Origin: Acanthopleura granulata
Taxonomy: Eukaryota; Mollusca; Polyplacophora; Chitonida; Chitonidae
DNA length: 64,000 nt
Assembly (NCBI GenBank): GCA_016165875.1
Contig: JABBOT010000002.1
Coordinates: forward strand, 36,483,868 to 36,547,867
Direction of reading: 5' to 3'
Each line of letters opens with the position of its first letter. Position 1 is the first letter of the stretch. A program made the translations under genes and the position numbers. Positions 47,101-59,470 of the stretch are shown in pieces. The notes under the pieces are model-generated. The model did not search any database. It saw nothing but the letters and a program-made list of their open reading frames with translations, and was not told the origin of the DNA.

Positions 47101-49535
47101 GAGCGATTGATAATGGCCTTTTGAGAAGATGTTTTATAATGGTTACTTTTAACTTACAAGCATGAAGATGGTCGTGGGTTCGCCCAGGATTTGCCTGGTT
47201 TCCTCCCACAGTTATACTGGTGGCCGTTGTATGAGTGAAATATTCTTGAGTATCATTTATAACACCAATCGAAAAGATAAATTTAGCTTACACATTGGTG
47301 TACTTCTGTCCTACAAGGTTAGGCCAGCTAGAGCTGGAAAAAACAGATGACCGAGAAAAAGCACTAGATCTGTCTGGGAAACTTTTGAGTGGGAAGGAGA
47401 TAATGGTGGAGAGGGTACGAGATAACGCTAATGACCGTCTTTACGCTCGTAAGTATTTACTCTTGTTCTTTACTCTGAATTATTTAAATTATATGTTTTT
47501 CACACCACGCTACCTGTTTGAATTTATATCACTTATTCAATAAACTGTGTGTAAGTTACTGGTATGTGAAAATGGGACCCTGAGCATGTAAAAAACTGTT
47601 TTCAAGTGTTATTTTCTGTGTCCTTGATTTCAGCCGACGAGTGTATATTATTTATTAGAAATTTATCAAAAACAGCTACTGAGGAACAGTTACGAAGTCT
47701 CTATCCAAAAGCCAAAGAAATTCGCCTACCAAAGAAAAATGGTAAAAATAGAGGGTAAGTTTGTGTGCACTTTGTTCATCAAAGTATTCAACATTGTCTT
47801 CACATGTCAAAACACAGTTTGTTTGAAAATTTTAAAGAAAACAAAATCCATTGCGTTTGTGGTATGAGCCGATTGGTATTTTAGGGTTGTGGGCGGGATT
47901 TAGAGGCATTAGGTGTTGTTTCACCCATTTTTGGATAATGGCCATTTTTCTTGTGCTTTAACTACCAGTAGATGTATTATTCTGAAAGCTTAAACTGGTA
48001 AGGGACCTATATTGTCAAAGCAATACTTGCAGAGTCCACTGCAGTACTGGTTGACTCACTGAACATGAAGTTGATGAAATAAAGAGCTGTGAAGAAAATT
48101 TATGTTCATACATGTATTCCTTCCTCAATAGTTACATGTTAATATGCAGATCTTGAAAAATTGACCATCGATAAATGCTCACCTTAACCTGCTGGTCACG
48201 TGAATGTATTGAGTTTATATTGAACACAGGCCATTGTGTTTTATTCCTTTAGTGTACTGTAGTGCACTACCTTATAAAAAAAACATTTGTTTTATAATTG
48301 TAGATTTGCATTTATTAATTTTGCCACGAAAAAAGAAGTTGTGGAATTAATCAGAGACAGGCAGTCGGAAGAGCTTGATGGGAAAACTTTAAAGCTTGGC
48401 ACATATACATCCAAGGAAAAACTGGAGACCAGGAAGCAACACTCCAAAGGTTTGTGTCTCAAGGCCAAGATTCATACACTTTAAATTCTTCTGATATCAC
48501 CCCAATTTGATAAAATTTTGTGTCCAGGTTGGTGTTTTGGCTGCCAAGGTCATGTTCAATAACCAGCTAGATCCATGCATAATTACTGGTATGTTTAGTA
48601 CCAGACATGAAATTTGAATTGGAGCCTCCCTGGCTCATTGGTTAGCATGCTATACACCAGAATGACTTGGGAGCCTCTCAGCAATGCAGCTGCTGTGAGT
48701 TCAAGGCTGGCTTAGGGTGGATTTCTCTCCTGTTGTAGGCGGGATGGTCTGCACCTGTGCTATTCCCGGCATCAACCCACCATATTGCTTGTCACATTTT
48801 GAGTACAGCATAAAACACCGAGCAACGAATAAATAAATATCTAAATTCTGAATTGGCTTATTTTAGGACTTTCATAAATATTTACTTTTCTTCGTAATCT
48901 TGATGGAAAGAATGAACCATACTATGTTGTCTTTGTTTTCAGCTAATTCTGCAAAGAAGTCTTTGGTAGCCAAACCAGTAATTTCTGGAGGGAAGTCTGG
49001 AGGTGGTATGAAGTCTGGTGGTGGTAGACCAAACTATGCTGGTTATTATAGCAGGCAATATGGAGGAGGTCGCTACCCGAACCAAATACGATCTCTACTT
49101 GACATTGACACTTCAGGATTTGGAAATGTAGGTCGTTACCAAGGCGATCATTTCCACCCATTTTTTGATGAATACGGGTTCTATAATGGAGACTTTGGAC
49201 TGGATAGTTACTTGTATGACTTGCACAGCCGTATGGGCCTGGAGAGTGGACTGGCCAAACGAATGGGGATCGGCCGTGGGTATGCAGGGCATTACGGGAT
49301 GGATAGGCGGGTTGCTGGTATGAATGATGCTGGTATGGGGTATGGGCGGGGAATGGGCGGATCTGATCGCAGGCAGATGGGTCTAGACACCAGGACCAGT
49401 GGATTCACGGGATACGGAAACCCTGGTGCTTACATTGATGGTACCATCAACAGTTACAGAAATTCTGACCGAAAGAGAAATCGCTCTGGAGGGAGTCGAA
49501 TACCTAAAGGAAAATCTGGATGGCCGGCCAAATAA
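44102..49535 (+). CDS. Nucleolin-like paralogue with one degenerate and one canonical RRM
   Basis: Divergent neighbour and paralogue of the 645-aa nucleolin-like gene. Exons: 44102-44140, 45265-45352, 45546-45629, 46419-46499, 46838-46970, 47318-47448, 47634-47754, 48304-48449, 48943-49535; together 1416 nt (471 aa). Residues 1-13 are MSLTKNENMLEER. Residues 14-97 are acidic, ending in a basic KAKPKKP stretch. The RRM-like domain (98-185) starts VLVNVFVHCT and lacks RNP1. The RRM (186-274) has ILFIRNL and NRGFAFINF. The tail (275-471) is Gly/Met/Arg/Tyr-rich with QIRSLLD and RMGLESGLAKRMG. Exon 2 is 88 nt and exon 7 is 121 nt, identical in length and phase to their counterparts in the neighbour. 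It lacks the last RRM exon pair present there. The RNA-binding class is firm; a role separate from its neighbour is unknown. Confidence 0.87.
47168..47283 (+). mobile_element. SINE fragment in an intron of the one-RRM paralogue
   Basis: GATGGTCGTGGGTTCGCCCA, then GGTTTCCTCCCACAGTTATA, GAGTGAAATATTCTTGAGTA and ATAACACCAATCGAAAAGAT. It ends about 35 bp before the exon 6 acceptor (47316-47317), so the insertion abuts the polypyrimidine/branch region. Confidence 0.78.
48632..48840 (+). mobile_element. tRNA-derived SINE in the last intron of the one-RRM paralogue
   Basis: CTGGCTCATTGGTTAGCATG matches a tRNA box-A-type head and GCTGTGAGTTCAAGGCTGG a box-B-type element. The tail is ACAGCATAAAACACCGAGCA followed by AATAAATAAAT. 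Confidence 0.8.
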
Positions 49536-49807
49536 TTCCAAGGTGGCCCGTCAGCTAGGGAGAATGTTTATAAGGTAAATTGAAAAAAGACTTAGTCAGG
49601 ACCATGGATATCTGGACACTTCACTTTCATGAGCTGGTGGCAAGCAAACAACAAAAATAACATGGGAAAATGTAGGGAAATAAACAACACCAGACGATAT
49701 TCTAAGAAGAATGGCTGATAATGACCAGAAATTGTATTACGTTACACAAAAGAACAGTCTGCAATTTACAGCATATATGTAAAATGTGCTAACTTGTAAA
49801 AAAAAAA

Positions 49808-49813
49808 AATAAA
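49808..49813 (+). terminator. Candidate proximal polyadenylation signal of the one-RRM paralogue
   Basis: AATAAA after a 12-base A run, about 270 bp past the stop codon. A second AATAAA at 51938-51943 would give a 2.4-kb 3' UTR. Both are plausible. Confidence 0.5.
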
Positions 49814-52297
49814 ACAGTGTTTTGTATCAACTTCCATGTTATTCAGACAATATTTTCACTTCCATGTCTAGGTGAGTAAAGCAGGTGGGGACGAATAAAA
49901 CTGTAAACGCCCAGATGCCTGTGGGTTTCTATGAGGTAACTACATGTATTCTACTCTTACATTCATTTGAAGCTGAGATCAGCTAAATGTTCTGCAGGAG
50001 TGTGCTTAAAATGATGCTGTGAGGAGTATTAAAGAAAGCATTTTGTGGTAATTACCTGCAGCCAACACTGTGACAAGATGTTTAGAAGAAATGAAAACGG
50101 CATCGGTCTGTCAAATTACTACAGGATTTTGCTTTAGAACAATTTTCATTTTTTCAAGAGGTAAAAATGGCATTGATCTATTAATTTAATTAGGACAGGA
50201 CTTTGTTATGAAACAATTTTCATTTTCAAACAGTGGGTATGACACTCAATGCTTTTGGTTATCTTTGCAAAAGTTTCACCTTTTGTTGGACAGATAGTTA
50301 TCTGTGCACATGATACACTCAGCATTACCCAGAACTGCGTGAGGTGAGAAACATGATAGACCAACTTTCAGGCTATCACCTTAATAACACTTACATGCCT
50401 CCAGGCTAGAGAATTCTGAAACATGTGCAAATGTTTGTCTTTCGTGACTTTTTTCTATAACTTTAAATTGAAATCAAAGGTATATGTAGATATGTCACAT
50501 CAATAGATAAACACAACATTTAAGATGCCAGTGTTTTATACATATTGATGCTAAGCGTTTTTGTTCCTCACAATAACTTGTCATTTGTTATAAAATATAA
50601 TTATTGAAAGTAGCAAGTGTGAACTGAATTTGTGTCACAAGGCAAAGTTTTTATGATCAAAGTCTACCTTGGCCAGTGGGTTTTGTGAAGTAGCCACAAC
50701 TCAAGTGAGCCATACCCTCTCTTGTCGTATATATGTCAAGGGCCAGTGAATTTAGATGAGTGTGCTGTGTTTTATTGTCATACTCTGTTTTTCTCTTTTT
50801 GAGACGCATACTTTACATTTACTGTATATTATTATACATGTACCTTACAGCTGGTTATTCAAGCTCCATGCATGCTTTGTTGTTGCAGTGATGGATTATC
50901 AGAGGATTATGTTGATTTTATTAAAAGATTGAAATGGAGATTACTATGAATATTTCTTTGAAAGGTGGCTTCTCAGCCCCAAATGAAATGAAATCACTGG
51001 CTTGTATGTGTCAGTGTTGTACAGTTAGCAGTTGATAATTACAATTTCAGTGATACTGTTTCTGATAAACATCATTGCAAGCAGAGTTGTTATTCACTTT
51101 GGTGGTGCTGTACACGTCTTCGTTTTGGATGAAAGATTTGGTTTTGGTTTGTGAAACTTGGATGTAGTTGTAGTGCTAAGAGTGTCAAATCAAGATGACA
51201 TTTGCCAGGATGATTAACACCATGGCACATGTAAATTTGGTTTCACTGGATGTTCAAGTTTGTTTTGTTGAAGTACTGATGGAAGTGGTTTATACTTACT
51301 GGTTTAAGTATGAGTGTTTTTTTATTACAACCATACATTGTTTGATATTACAGGCTCAACTGTTACTTGTGTTGTCTGTTACTAGCTCATCTATGTGAAG
51401 TTACTGGTACATGCACAACTCTTGTATATGATTGGTACAATCTCATCTTGGCAGTGTCAAGGTTTGGCCATTGACACACCCACATTTATCCCAAAATCAA
51501 ATGTTTTATGTTGAATTTAAGAGTAAGGACTTCATATGTTCGACTTTGAAGTTCAGTTGTGGAAGTTAAGAGTGAAGCAAGATGGGTGGTAAAACTCCTT
51601 TTTTGGGCCCTGCTACCCATGTTGTATATTTTGCTTGACTCACGTTTTTTTTTGTTGTTTTTTTAACTTGTGATTGTATTTTGTAAGTTGACTAAAGTTA
51701 AGTTGACTGTTATGGTAAAGTGTATGTTTTCATTTAAAGAGGATAGAAATAGATCTTTGTCTTTACATATTTTAGTTCATTTTATGCTACATGTATTTAT
51801 TTTCTATGTGGAACTCATTATGACATTTCTCAGAAATGCTGAATTTCTAGTAAATTGTTGCTTTCCTTCAGTGATTTTCACAGAAGCATGGCTTTTCTTT
51901 TTTGACATAAGGACTAACTGTATGCCACATTTTAATCAATAAAAACATATTCAAAATTAATCTTTGAACAGGTTTCCTTCAACTATATATTTGTAATTCA
52001 CTGCTCTTAGGGCATCCGGTGTTTCACTTTATGAGGTGTTATTGGTGATGAAATATCAAGTGGAAATCAATCTAAATGTTGGAGCAAGAATTGGATGTTA
52101 TCAGATAACATAAACGGTATAAGACGGCTCCTGACTGAGATACTGTTCATTAGAAAGATTACAAAATTTCCTCGTGAATGTAAAAATTTGTTTGAAATTG
52201 TATGAATTCGTTGCTGAATTGTCTTTCGTTGTAGAGTATTGTGCTGCTTGCTGGGGATCCACAGGCTCCCAAGCTTTTAAGCTTCTGGGAGATTGAC
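49814..52297. other. Downstream region of the one-RRM paralogue, no gene recognised
   Basis: AT-rich, with short frames (51195-51398, 51670-51942) lacking family resemblance. It may be a long alternative 3' UTR up to the AATAAA at 51938-51943. Confidence 0.5.
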
Positions 52298-52542
52298 CAA
52301 TCAGAGAGCTAGGAGATATCAGCTGTATATAAAGCAAGGGAGACACAACCTATCATCGGAGCAAAACGTAGTCCGAGATTGCTATGACGTTGGGATTTGC
52401 GTTAGAATCTATGACGCTGTTAGCCGATGGAACAGTGTGCGCTATGAGACATGACATGGGCAAAGTGCTGGGCAAATGGGCAAGAGAGGCGTTTTACTCA
52501 CCTGATAGCTCGTGTCTGCACCAGGCTTTAGCTGTGACGTAA
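52298..52542 (+). promoter_or_regulatory. CCAAT and TATA motifs followed by a 52-codon open frame
   Basis: CCAATCAG at about 52298 and TATATAAAG at about 52325 are spaced like a core promoter. An ATG at 52384 opens a 52-aa frame (MTLGFALESM..., ending ALAVT) that stops at 52540-52542. I recognise no family. It could be a real small gene, the first exon of one, or a chance arrangement in a solo repeat. Confidence 0.3.
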
Positions 52543-53020
52543 ATGTTTTGACTTGTCTGTCAAAGTAATACGTAATAGCATGGGGACAGCACACTCTTTC
52601 AGTCTTATGTTTTAATTATAACAAGTACATCTGTGAAACAACATGGCAAAGTATTTCCAGATCTTTGTGTTGTGGGGGGGGGGGGGGGGAAAGCTTTTTG
52701 ATCATTTGATCCTAGCAGTTTACAACAGTCTCAGGTGACGAGTGTTTCGTGCTTGGAAGAATTACGCCACAGCCCAGACAGTGGCTACCTTTCATGCTAG
52801 TCGAATGAATGAATGGTTATGGCTTAACGCCACATCGGCAATATCTCAGCCATATCGTGGCGAGAACAAGGTGGAAACACGAGATGGTTCAGGTTTTCGA
52901 TAGGGATGTGAGAATATTAAAAGAAACCAAAAACGTACAGACATGATTAAAATCAGGTACGAAAACCAAAACAGTTAAAACTCGAAAACCAGCCTATTAA
53001 GGAAGTTTTATGACAAGTAT

Positions 53021-56000
53021 TTATGAAAATAAAATTGATATTTTATGATACAGGCCAATGGGCTTCAAATATTTGATGACGGCGTCCGAAGCGATGCTGT
53101 CAAACAAATCATATATGGAGTTTACTGTGTAGAATCTTTGCCGAACATGGGCAAAGTTTACACAGTCAACCAGGATATGTTTGATGCCGCATTCAGCACC
53201 ACATCCAACACAATCGGGAGCACTGCTCTCCTCCAGGATAAAATTGTGTGTTAGACGAGAATTCCCAACACGGCATCTTGTTAAAACTACTTGGTCTCTA
53301 CGAGACATATCTAGTGTATAAGAATTATGGCCAATGACAGGGTGAACAGCGTGCAGTTTGTTACGCACCTGCAAGTCCCATTCACCCTGCCAAAGGCGAC
53401 GAATATATTTAAGAATGTTCGATCGAAAGTCAGTGTACGAGATTTTAACTTTTGATACGGATTTATTTAGGGCAGCCTTTGCCTCTCTGTCCACAACTGT
53501 GTTTCCATGGATACCAATATGACTTGGTATCCACGGAATATAATATCTTTGCCTCTTTTAATCAATTTTCTATGTAAGGCCAAAATTTCAAGAATGAGCG
53601 GGTTTTTAAATTTATTATTCTGTATTGCCAAAAGGCAGAAGAGCGAGTCACTGCATATCATTGCCCTCTGGGCACGCCCAGAGGAAGCATATGATAAGGC
53701 CAGGAGTATAGCCCTGGCTTCTGCAGAAAAGATAGAAGATGAAGATGGAAGACGAAGAGAAGAGACCCACTGTTCCATGACAGCCGCAGCGGTAGCCGCA
53801 ACCGTGTCCCCATCCTTCGAGCCGTCAGTGTATATAAGTTTATAATTTGGATAATTAGCCTTAATTTCAGCATCCGGCTTGCTGAATTACAAGAGGATTT
53901 GTATACGTATACGTATGCGAAGACGAAACGGAGGGATCTTGTTAGGACATTGAGTATATTTGTCTACATATGGTGGATTGAAAACACAGTCGTAGGCAGG
54001 GTTTGTTGGATGAGCGTTAAGCTTTGTTGCATATTGAAGGCTCAGTTTAATGCGTCGGTTAGATAAAGAAGGCTCATTGGCTTCCACGTATAAACTCTCC
54101 ACTGGTGAGGTTCTAAAGGCACCAAGGCTGAGCCTCAGACCTTGGTGATGGACCGGATCCAACATTTTAAGATATGATTTCCTAGCGGAACCATAAATGA
54201 TGGACCCATAGTCCAATCTAGACCTCACCAGAGAATGATATAGACTGAGTAAAACAGATCGGTCAGCACCCCAATCGGTGCTAGACACGACCTTAATTAT
54301 ATCGAGAGCCTTTGTACATTTAGCTTTAAGCATTTTGATATGAGGATAAAAGATAGCTTATTATCAAATATTATACCTAAAAATTGAGTTTCTCCATTTA
54401 GCTTGTACATTTAGCTTTAAGCATTTTGATATGAGGTATAAAAGATAGCTTGTTATCAAATATTATACCTAAAAACTGAGTTTCTCCAACAATTTTTATC
54501 TGTTCACCACAAAAATTAAGCTCGGGGCCGTTTGTTACAAACATGCATACCAACAGTTTTAGACGTAGAAAATCTAAAACCGTTTTCAGTTGCCCATTTC
54601 TCGATCTTTTTGAGACAAAGCTGCAACTGACGTTCGATATTGTTCATATTTCTCGCACGGTAGCATATGAGGAAATCATCCACAAATAGACAACCCTCTG
54701 TACCAGATGTTACGGTTTTAGTCAAACTATTTATTTTTATGCTGAACAAAGTAGGCGATAGGATGCTGCCCTGGGGTACACCCATTTCCTGCTCACGAGA
54801 TTCAGAAAGGGTGGACCCCACCCGTACTTTAAACTGGCGATTAGATAAAAATTTTGATATAAATGTTGGTAATCGGCTTTTAAGGCCCATATCCGCGAGG
54901 TCTTTTAAAATGCCATATTTCCATATGGTGTCGTAGGCCTTTTCAAGGTCAAAAAATATAGACACCACATGTTCATTATCAATAAAACCATCACGAATAT
55001 AGGATTCGAATCGAACGAGGTGATCCATAGTGGATCTACCTTGACGAAAGCCACATTGTATATTAGATAGTAACTTATTGGTTTCAAGAAACCAAACAAG
55101 TCTATCATTTATCATCCGTTCCATAGTCTTACAGACGGAGCTGATAAGAGCTATGGGACGGTAATTATTTGGATCAGTATGATCCTTACCCGGTTTGGGA
55201 ACCGGGATAATATATGCCTCTCTCCATGAGGGTGGGAAATTACCAGATATCCAAATATCATTTAGTAAATCCAAGACAGTCTCCAGTGGTTCAGGTTGTA
55301 AATGGTTCAGAAACTTATAATATACGTTATCAGGACCACATGCAGCACCACGTGCCTTTCTCAATGCATTTTTTAGTTCATCGATATTAAAAGGACGATT
55401 ATAATCTTCTAAGTTTTTAAAAGAAAAGGTCAATTTAATTTTCTCCTTCTAGTTTTTAATACGCTGAAATTCTGAAGTATAACTTATTAGCTATATCGGA
55501 TGGAGAAGTTAGTATATCATCTCCACCTTTCAGGTGTTGGACTTTTGCTTTATTATTTTTGCCCTTAAGTTTCTGAACCATATTCCAGACCATATGCATG
55601 GGTGTTTTTGACGTAATGCCTGAAACGAAGTTCCGCCAACAAGATCGTCTCTTGTACTTACGTAATCGAAGAGCCTTAGCTCCAAGAATACGAACCTGGT
55701 TTAAGTTATTATCAGTGGGACAATGATTGAATTTTCGTTCAGCTTTTTTACGGTACTTAATGGCTTTACGACAGTCATTGTCGTACCAGGGTTTACTTTT
55801 GGATTTTGGACTGGTCGAGGTCTTTGGGATAGTTCTATCTTCAGCTCGTAAAATAAGCTGATTAAATTTAAATATAGGGTCATCTGTTGCATTGAGAGTC
55901 TGTGGAGTGATATCAGCCTCACAGAACATCTCAAATGCCATCCAATCTGCTTTATCGAGCTTCCACGTAGCTACACGTTCTAAAGATTTAGAAGTGAGAT

Positions 56001-56657
56001 GCTCTAGGATAATAGGAAAATGGTCACTACCACAAAGATCCTCATGCAGTCTCCAAGAAAAATCCAGGAGAAGTGATGGATCGGTCATAGTGAGATCGAT
56101 AGCAGAATAAACGCCGTTGCCCGGATGTAAATGAGTAGTAGAACCATCATTGAAATAACACAGTTCCTCCTTGGTTAAAAATCTTCTACTACCTTGCCCT
56201 TATTATTTATGTGGTTACTTCCCCATAAGGGATTATGGAAATTAAAATCGCCCATTATTATAAAGGGTGTAGGTAATTGTTCTTTCAAATTATTCCACTG
56301 GAAAGCTGACAAAGAAGTGTTCGGAGGAATATAAACCGAACACAATGTGATTGTCTTAGACAATGACACACGAACGGCCACAGCCTGAAGATCTGTACCC
56401 AGAGCAACAGGACTGTGGATAATATTGTTATTTATGAAGATAGAGGAGCCGCCTGCAGCTCGCTCTTCTTTGTGACAAAATGTACTATAGAGTGAATAAT
56501 TTTTCAGAGTTATTCTATCTTTGTCAGATGTCTTCAGGTGAGTTTCCTGAAGACAAAGGGCAATAGGATTTAATGATTGGACCAGCTGTGCTATTTCAAT
56601 AAGATTAACCTTAAGACCTCGACAATTCCATTGTATAATTTTGTCGTATATAGACAT
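53021..56657 (-). pseudogene. LINE ORF2 (endonuclease, reverse transcriptase, RNase H), frameshifted
   Basis: Endonuclease: 56657-56175 has WNCRG, LQETHL and GDFN; its end, GSDHFPI, lies in another frame (56088-55456). RT: 55433-54516 has NYRPIALIS, GFRQGRSTMDH, GVPQGSILSP and the catalytic FVDD. The thumb region continues at 54333-53887. RNase H: YTDGS, SAEARAI, CSDSL and a C-terminal VDREA give all four acidic positions (about 53845-53470). A final Cys/His cluster (CVGCGAECGIKHILVDC) lies in 53494-53021. At least five frame changes plus a 91-bp tandem duplication (54313-54490) disable it. Confidence 0.85.
54313..54490. repeat. 91-bp tandem duplication inside the LINE ORF2
   Basis: TGTACATTTAGCTTTAAGCA begins at 54313 and again at 54404, followed in both copies by TTTTGATATGAGG and ATCAAATATTATACCTAAAA. 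The copies differ at only a few positions, so the duplication is recent. As 91 is not a multiple of three, it adds to the frame damage. Confidence 0.88.
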
Positions 56658-57064
56658 TACGGGGAGAGGCGTACAGGAGATTTCTCTTTATGTTTGGATC
56701 GAGGACGACTCTTCCTTGGAGATCGGCTGGAAGATCTCCCCGGTGCGAGTGATGTATCCATCACATCCGCATCTGATGTTGAAGGGACAACATCCTCCAA
56801 CGAGCCATACCTGTTAAATGTCTGCACAGGATCTCTAGTGGCCTTGGACAAACGTTCTGTAGGGCCACTCGGTTTATTGGTTTTAATATCATTACTTTGA
56901 AGTTTCTTTTTGGACTTGTGTTTGTCATTATTAATTTTGGAGGGCTGAGGTTCAGGTATACCATTTTTTCTGCATTGTTTACTGGTTTTATTTTTTGTAC
57001 TCAGGTGGTCTGGGATGAAGAAGAGTTTCGGACAGGTTGAACTGAAGGTTTGAAAGAGATCGAA

Positions 57065-58018
57065 CTAGGTTTGTCGTTTCCAAAGGGCCAAGTCAAGGAA
57101 GTTTGAGTTGCAACAGATGTTGCAACTATCTGTTGCAACTCGTTTGACTACATTGGCAAACGAAGCCTGCGGTGGAGTACAAGAAAGTAAGGCCAATTTG
57201 CGGGCCTCCTGATAGGAAATGTTGTTTTTAGTTTTTAAATTGATTATTTGCTTTTCTTTGATGAAAAGAGGACAGTCCTTAGAGGAGGCCATGTGATCTC
57301 CGTCGCAATTGCAGCACTTAACTGTGCTGCTGCAGTCAAAACCATCATGACCTTCTCTGCCACATCGGAAACAAACCAGTTTATTTTTACATTGGCCGTG
57401 ACCAAATTTTTGGCCAGTAAAACATCGTTTTGGATTAGATATGTATAAATCCACATTAACCCTATAGGGGCCAATGTAGATATATGATGGCAGAGAGGTG
57501 CTATTAAATGTCAGCAGGTATGTGTTTAGTTTGAGGATGTTGCCAGCTTTTTTGTTGTTGTGAAACGCTTCACTCTGACAACACCCTGTGGTTTTAATTC
57601 CCTACAGATTTCTTCTTCTAATACGTCCAAGATATCCCCATCCCTGTCACGTATTATTCCCTCACAGCTGTTCAGGGTGTTGTGAGGGAATGTAAAAACA
57701 GATATATCGGAAATTTTGTTTAATGACAATAAATTTTTTGATTGTTGTTTCCGGAAACATTCGATGAGAATATCTCCGGATCGCAGCTTTTTAACGTTTT
57801 TTAAAGCACCTGCTGCACCATGAAAAGCAATTTTCAAAAGAAAAGGATGTATTTTGTTCACTCTCTGTTGAGAGAACAATAAAAGCCGGCCAACTTTCCT
57901 GTCCAATGTCAAGAGGGTCTGACAAAACCCCCAGCTTCCTCTTTTTATCAGCACCTGAAATTGGCTGAGAGGACGATCGAATATTAGAGACATTTTGTAA
58001 AAGGTTTAGGGAAGTCAT
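57065..58018 (-). pseudogene. LINE ORF1 (gag-like, CCHC zinc knuckles), frameshifted
   Basis: Nucleic-acid-binding ORF1 of the LINE. An ATG at 58018 opens a frame that soon shifts into the 57993-57526 frame, then again into the 57454-57065 frame. The last block carries CFRCGREGHDGFDC and a second cysteine/histidine cluster CCNCDGDHMASSKDC, the usual paired knuckles. Its C-terminal SFANVV-type segment is also common in such proteins. At least two frameshifts make it non-functional as a single protein. Confidence 0.82.
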
Positions 58019-59470
58019 AATAAATAATTAGGAATTCAACCCACGTGTTCCCCACCCTCCACAGAGTGCCAGCAAGGGCGATGACTGAACTTGGGGATAC
58101 CCAGCAGGAAAGACATCAAGGGTATATGGGGTATATTCAAATAGATGGTCTTAATATGCACACCCCATTCCCCACCCGAGCTCCTCCATCACCCACCCAA
58201 TGAAAGAGGTTGCACATCAGACACGGACTACTTGATTGACCCTACAGCCACCGCCTCAAACGTAATCCCACGAACGAAATTTAAGAAAAATCAGTTGTTC
58301 TCTAAAAGGTGTTGACATGGAGAAATTTTGGAATCGCAAAGTGATGTTGAACACAGTTAAACCCGTTTAACACTTGAGAAAAACAGCTCCTACTGGTTCA
58401 GAGATTCAAGTCGTAGTAAAAATTGTTCACAATACGAACCCTTCAATCTCCCAGTGAACACAACAGATCTTTGTTTTAAAGAAACTACCACAGAATGGGA
58501 TACGGAGAGAAGTCGGAAGTCCTTGGCACGTCATTTTAGTGACACTGAAGATTCTACTGCAGCATAAACAGCGTGACGTCACAGTGAGTAGACCATATAC
58601 GTGATAACTGAAACTGTTCTACGCAACATGTTTGACCTTGCGCAACGGATATAAATGACATGACAGTGAAACCTGTTATGAGATGAAATCCGCCCGTACC
58701 CCATTATCGCAAATTTTTGATTTAATCAATTCTAACAAGCTTCTATGTTTTTCTTTCGGTTGCCTTCCAATTTTGTGAGTGACAAAATGCAAAAGTTAAC
58801 GTATGCACGAAAAGTAATGAGCAGTACCATATTCATAGTGTCGAACATCTGGGTTCTTGGCCTGTCGCGCGACTAGCGACGCGATCTGGAGGTGAAAACA
58901 ACTCATCTATGATTGCCTTTTGCTTGATCACCGTTGGCAGTTTTATAATCGGTGTTTGCAACCTGTGTCTTTTCGCACATACCACTGTATGAAAATATTT
59001 TAATACCCGACCTTTCCTACTTAAGTTCAAGAATGAGAAAAGTGTGAAATCTACCCAATATACGCCGAATAGCTTGTCCTTCTAACATGGTCTGATCATT
59101 CATCGAGTGGCCACATACAGAGATCAAGTTTTCCCTTATACCGCCTTTAAGAGTCAACATCCAACTCATCCATGTAAGGAAATGACATCTTGGAGACTAG
59201 ATAAGCTCTACGACAAGGTAACTTGTTGGGTAAAGTCAGTAGCGATTTTAAAAGCAGGAACAGAGGTGTGTTGACAAGATCGACAGCATGTTATTCAAAT
59301 GTGAAAGGCGACCACGACGGTTCGTTTTCATCTCCAGACTCGTTTTCGTTTGCTCGTGACAGTATGAATGTGGATGTTGCCAATCCGTGTGTCATACGGT
59401 TGACTTATTTTGCTACAAATTGACGTCATGTGCATGTTCTTGAGGGACAGTTCGGAAAATTGTCTGCCCT

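Larger units (their letters stand above)
52803..58130 (-). mobile_element. Near full-length, inactivated non-LTR retrotransposon (I/Nimb-like LINE with RNase H)
   Basis: On the - strand the order is 5' UTR (edge uncertain, about 58050-58130), gag-like ORF1 with CCHC knuckles, then ORF2 with APE-type endonuclease, reverse transcriptase and RNase H. A 3' UTR ends in CATTCATTCATTCGA, a short (ATTC) tail typical of target-primed insertion. Several frameshifts break both ORFs, but long stop-free blocks remain (305 codons in RT), so decay is recent to moderate. No target-site duplication was identified by eye. RNase H and CCHC ORF1 place it near the I group; the precise clade is inference. Confidence 0.88.

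Noticed and set aside
48632..48840. tRNA gene
   Set aside because: The tRNA-like boxes belong to the SINE head; the following body and AATAAA-type tail, shared with other copies, show it is not a functional tRNA gene.
53045..53845. + strand frames across the 3' part of the LINE
   Set aside because: They are antisense shadows of the RNase H and Cys/His segments of ORF2.
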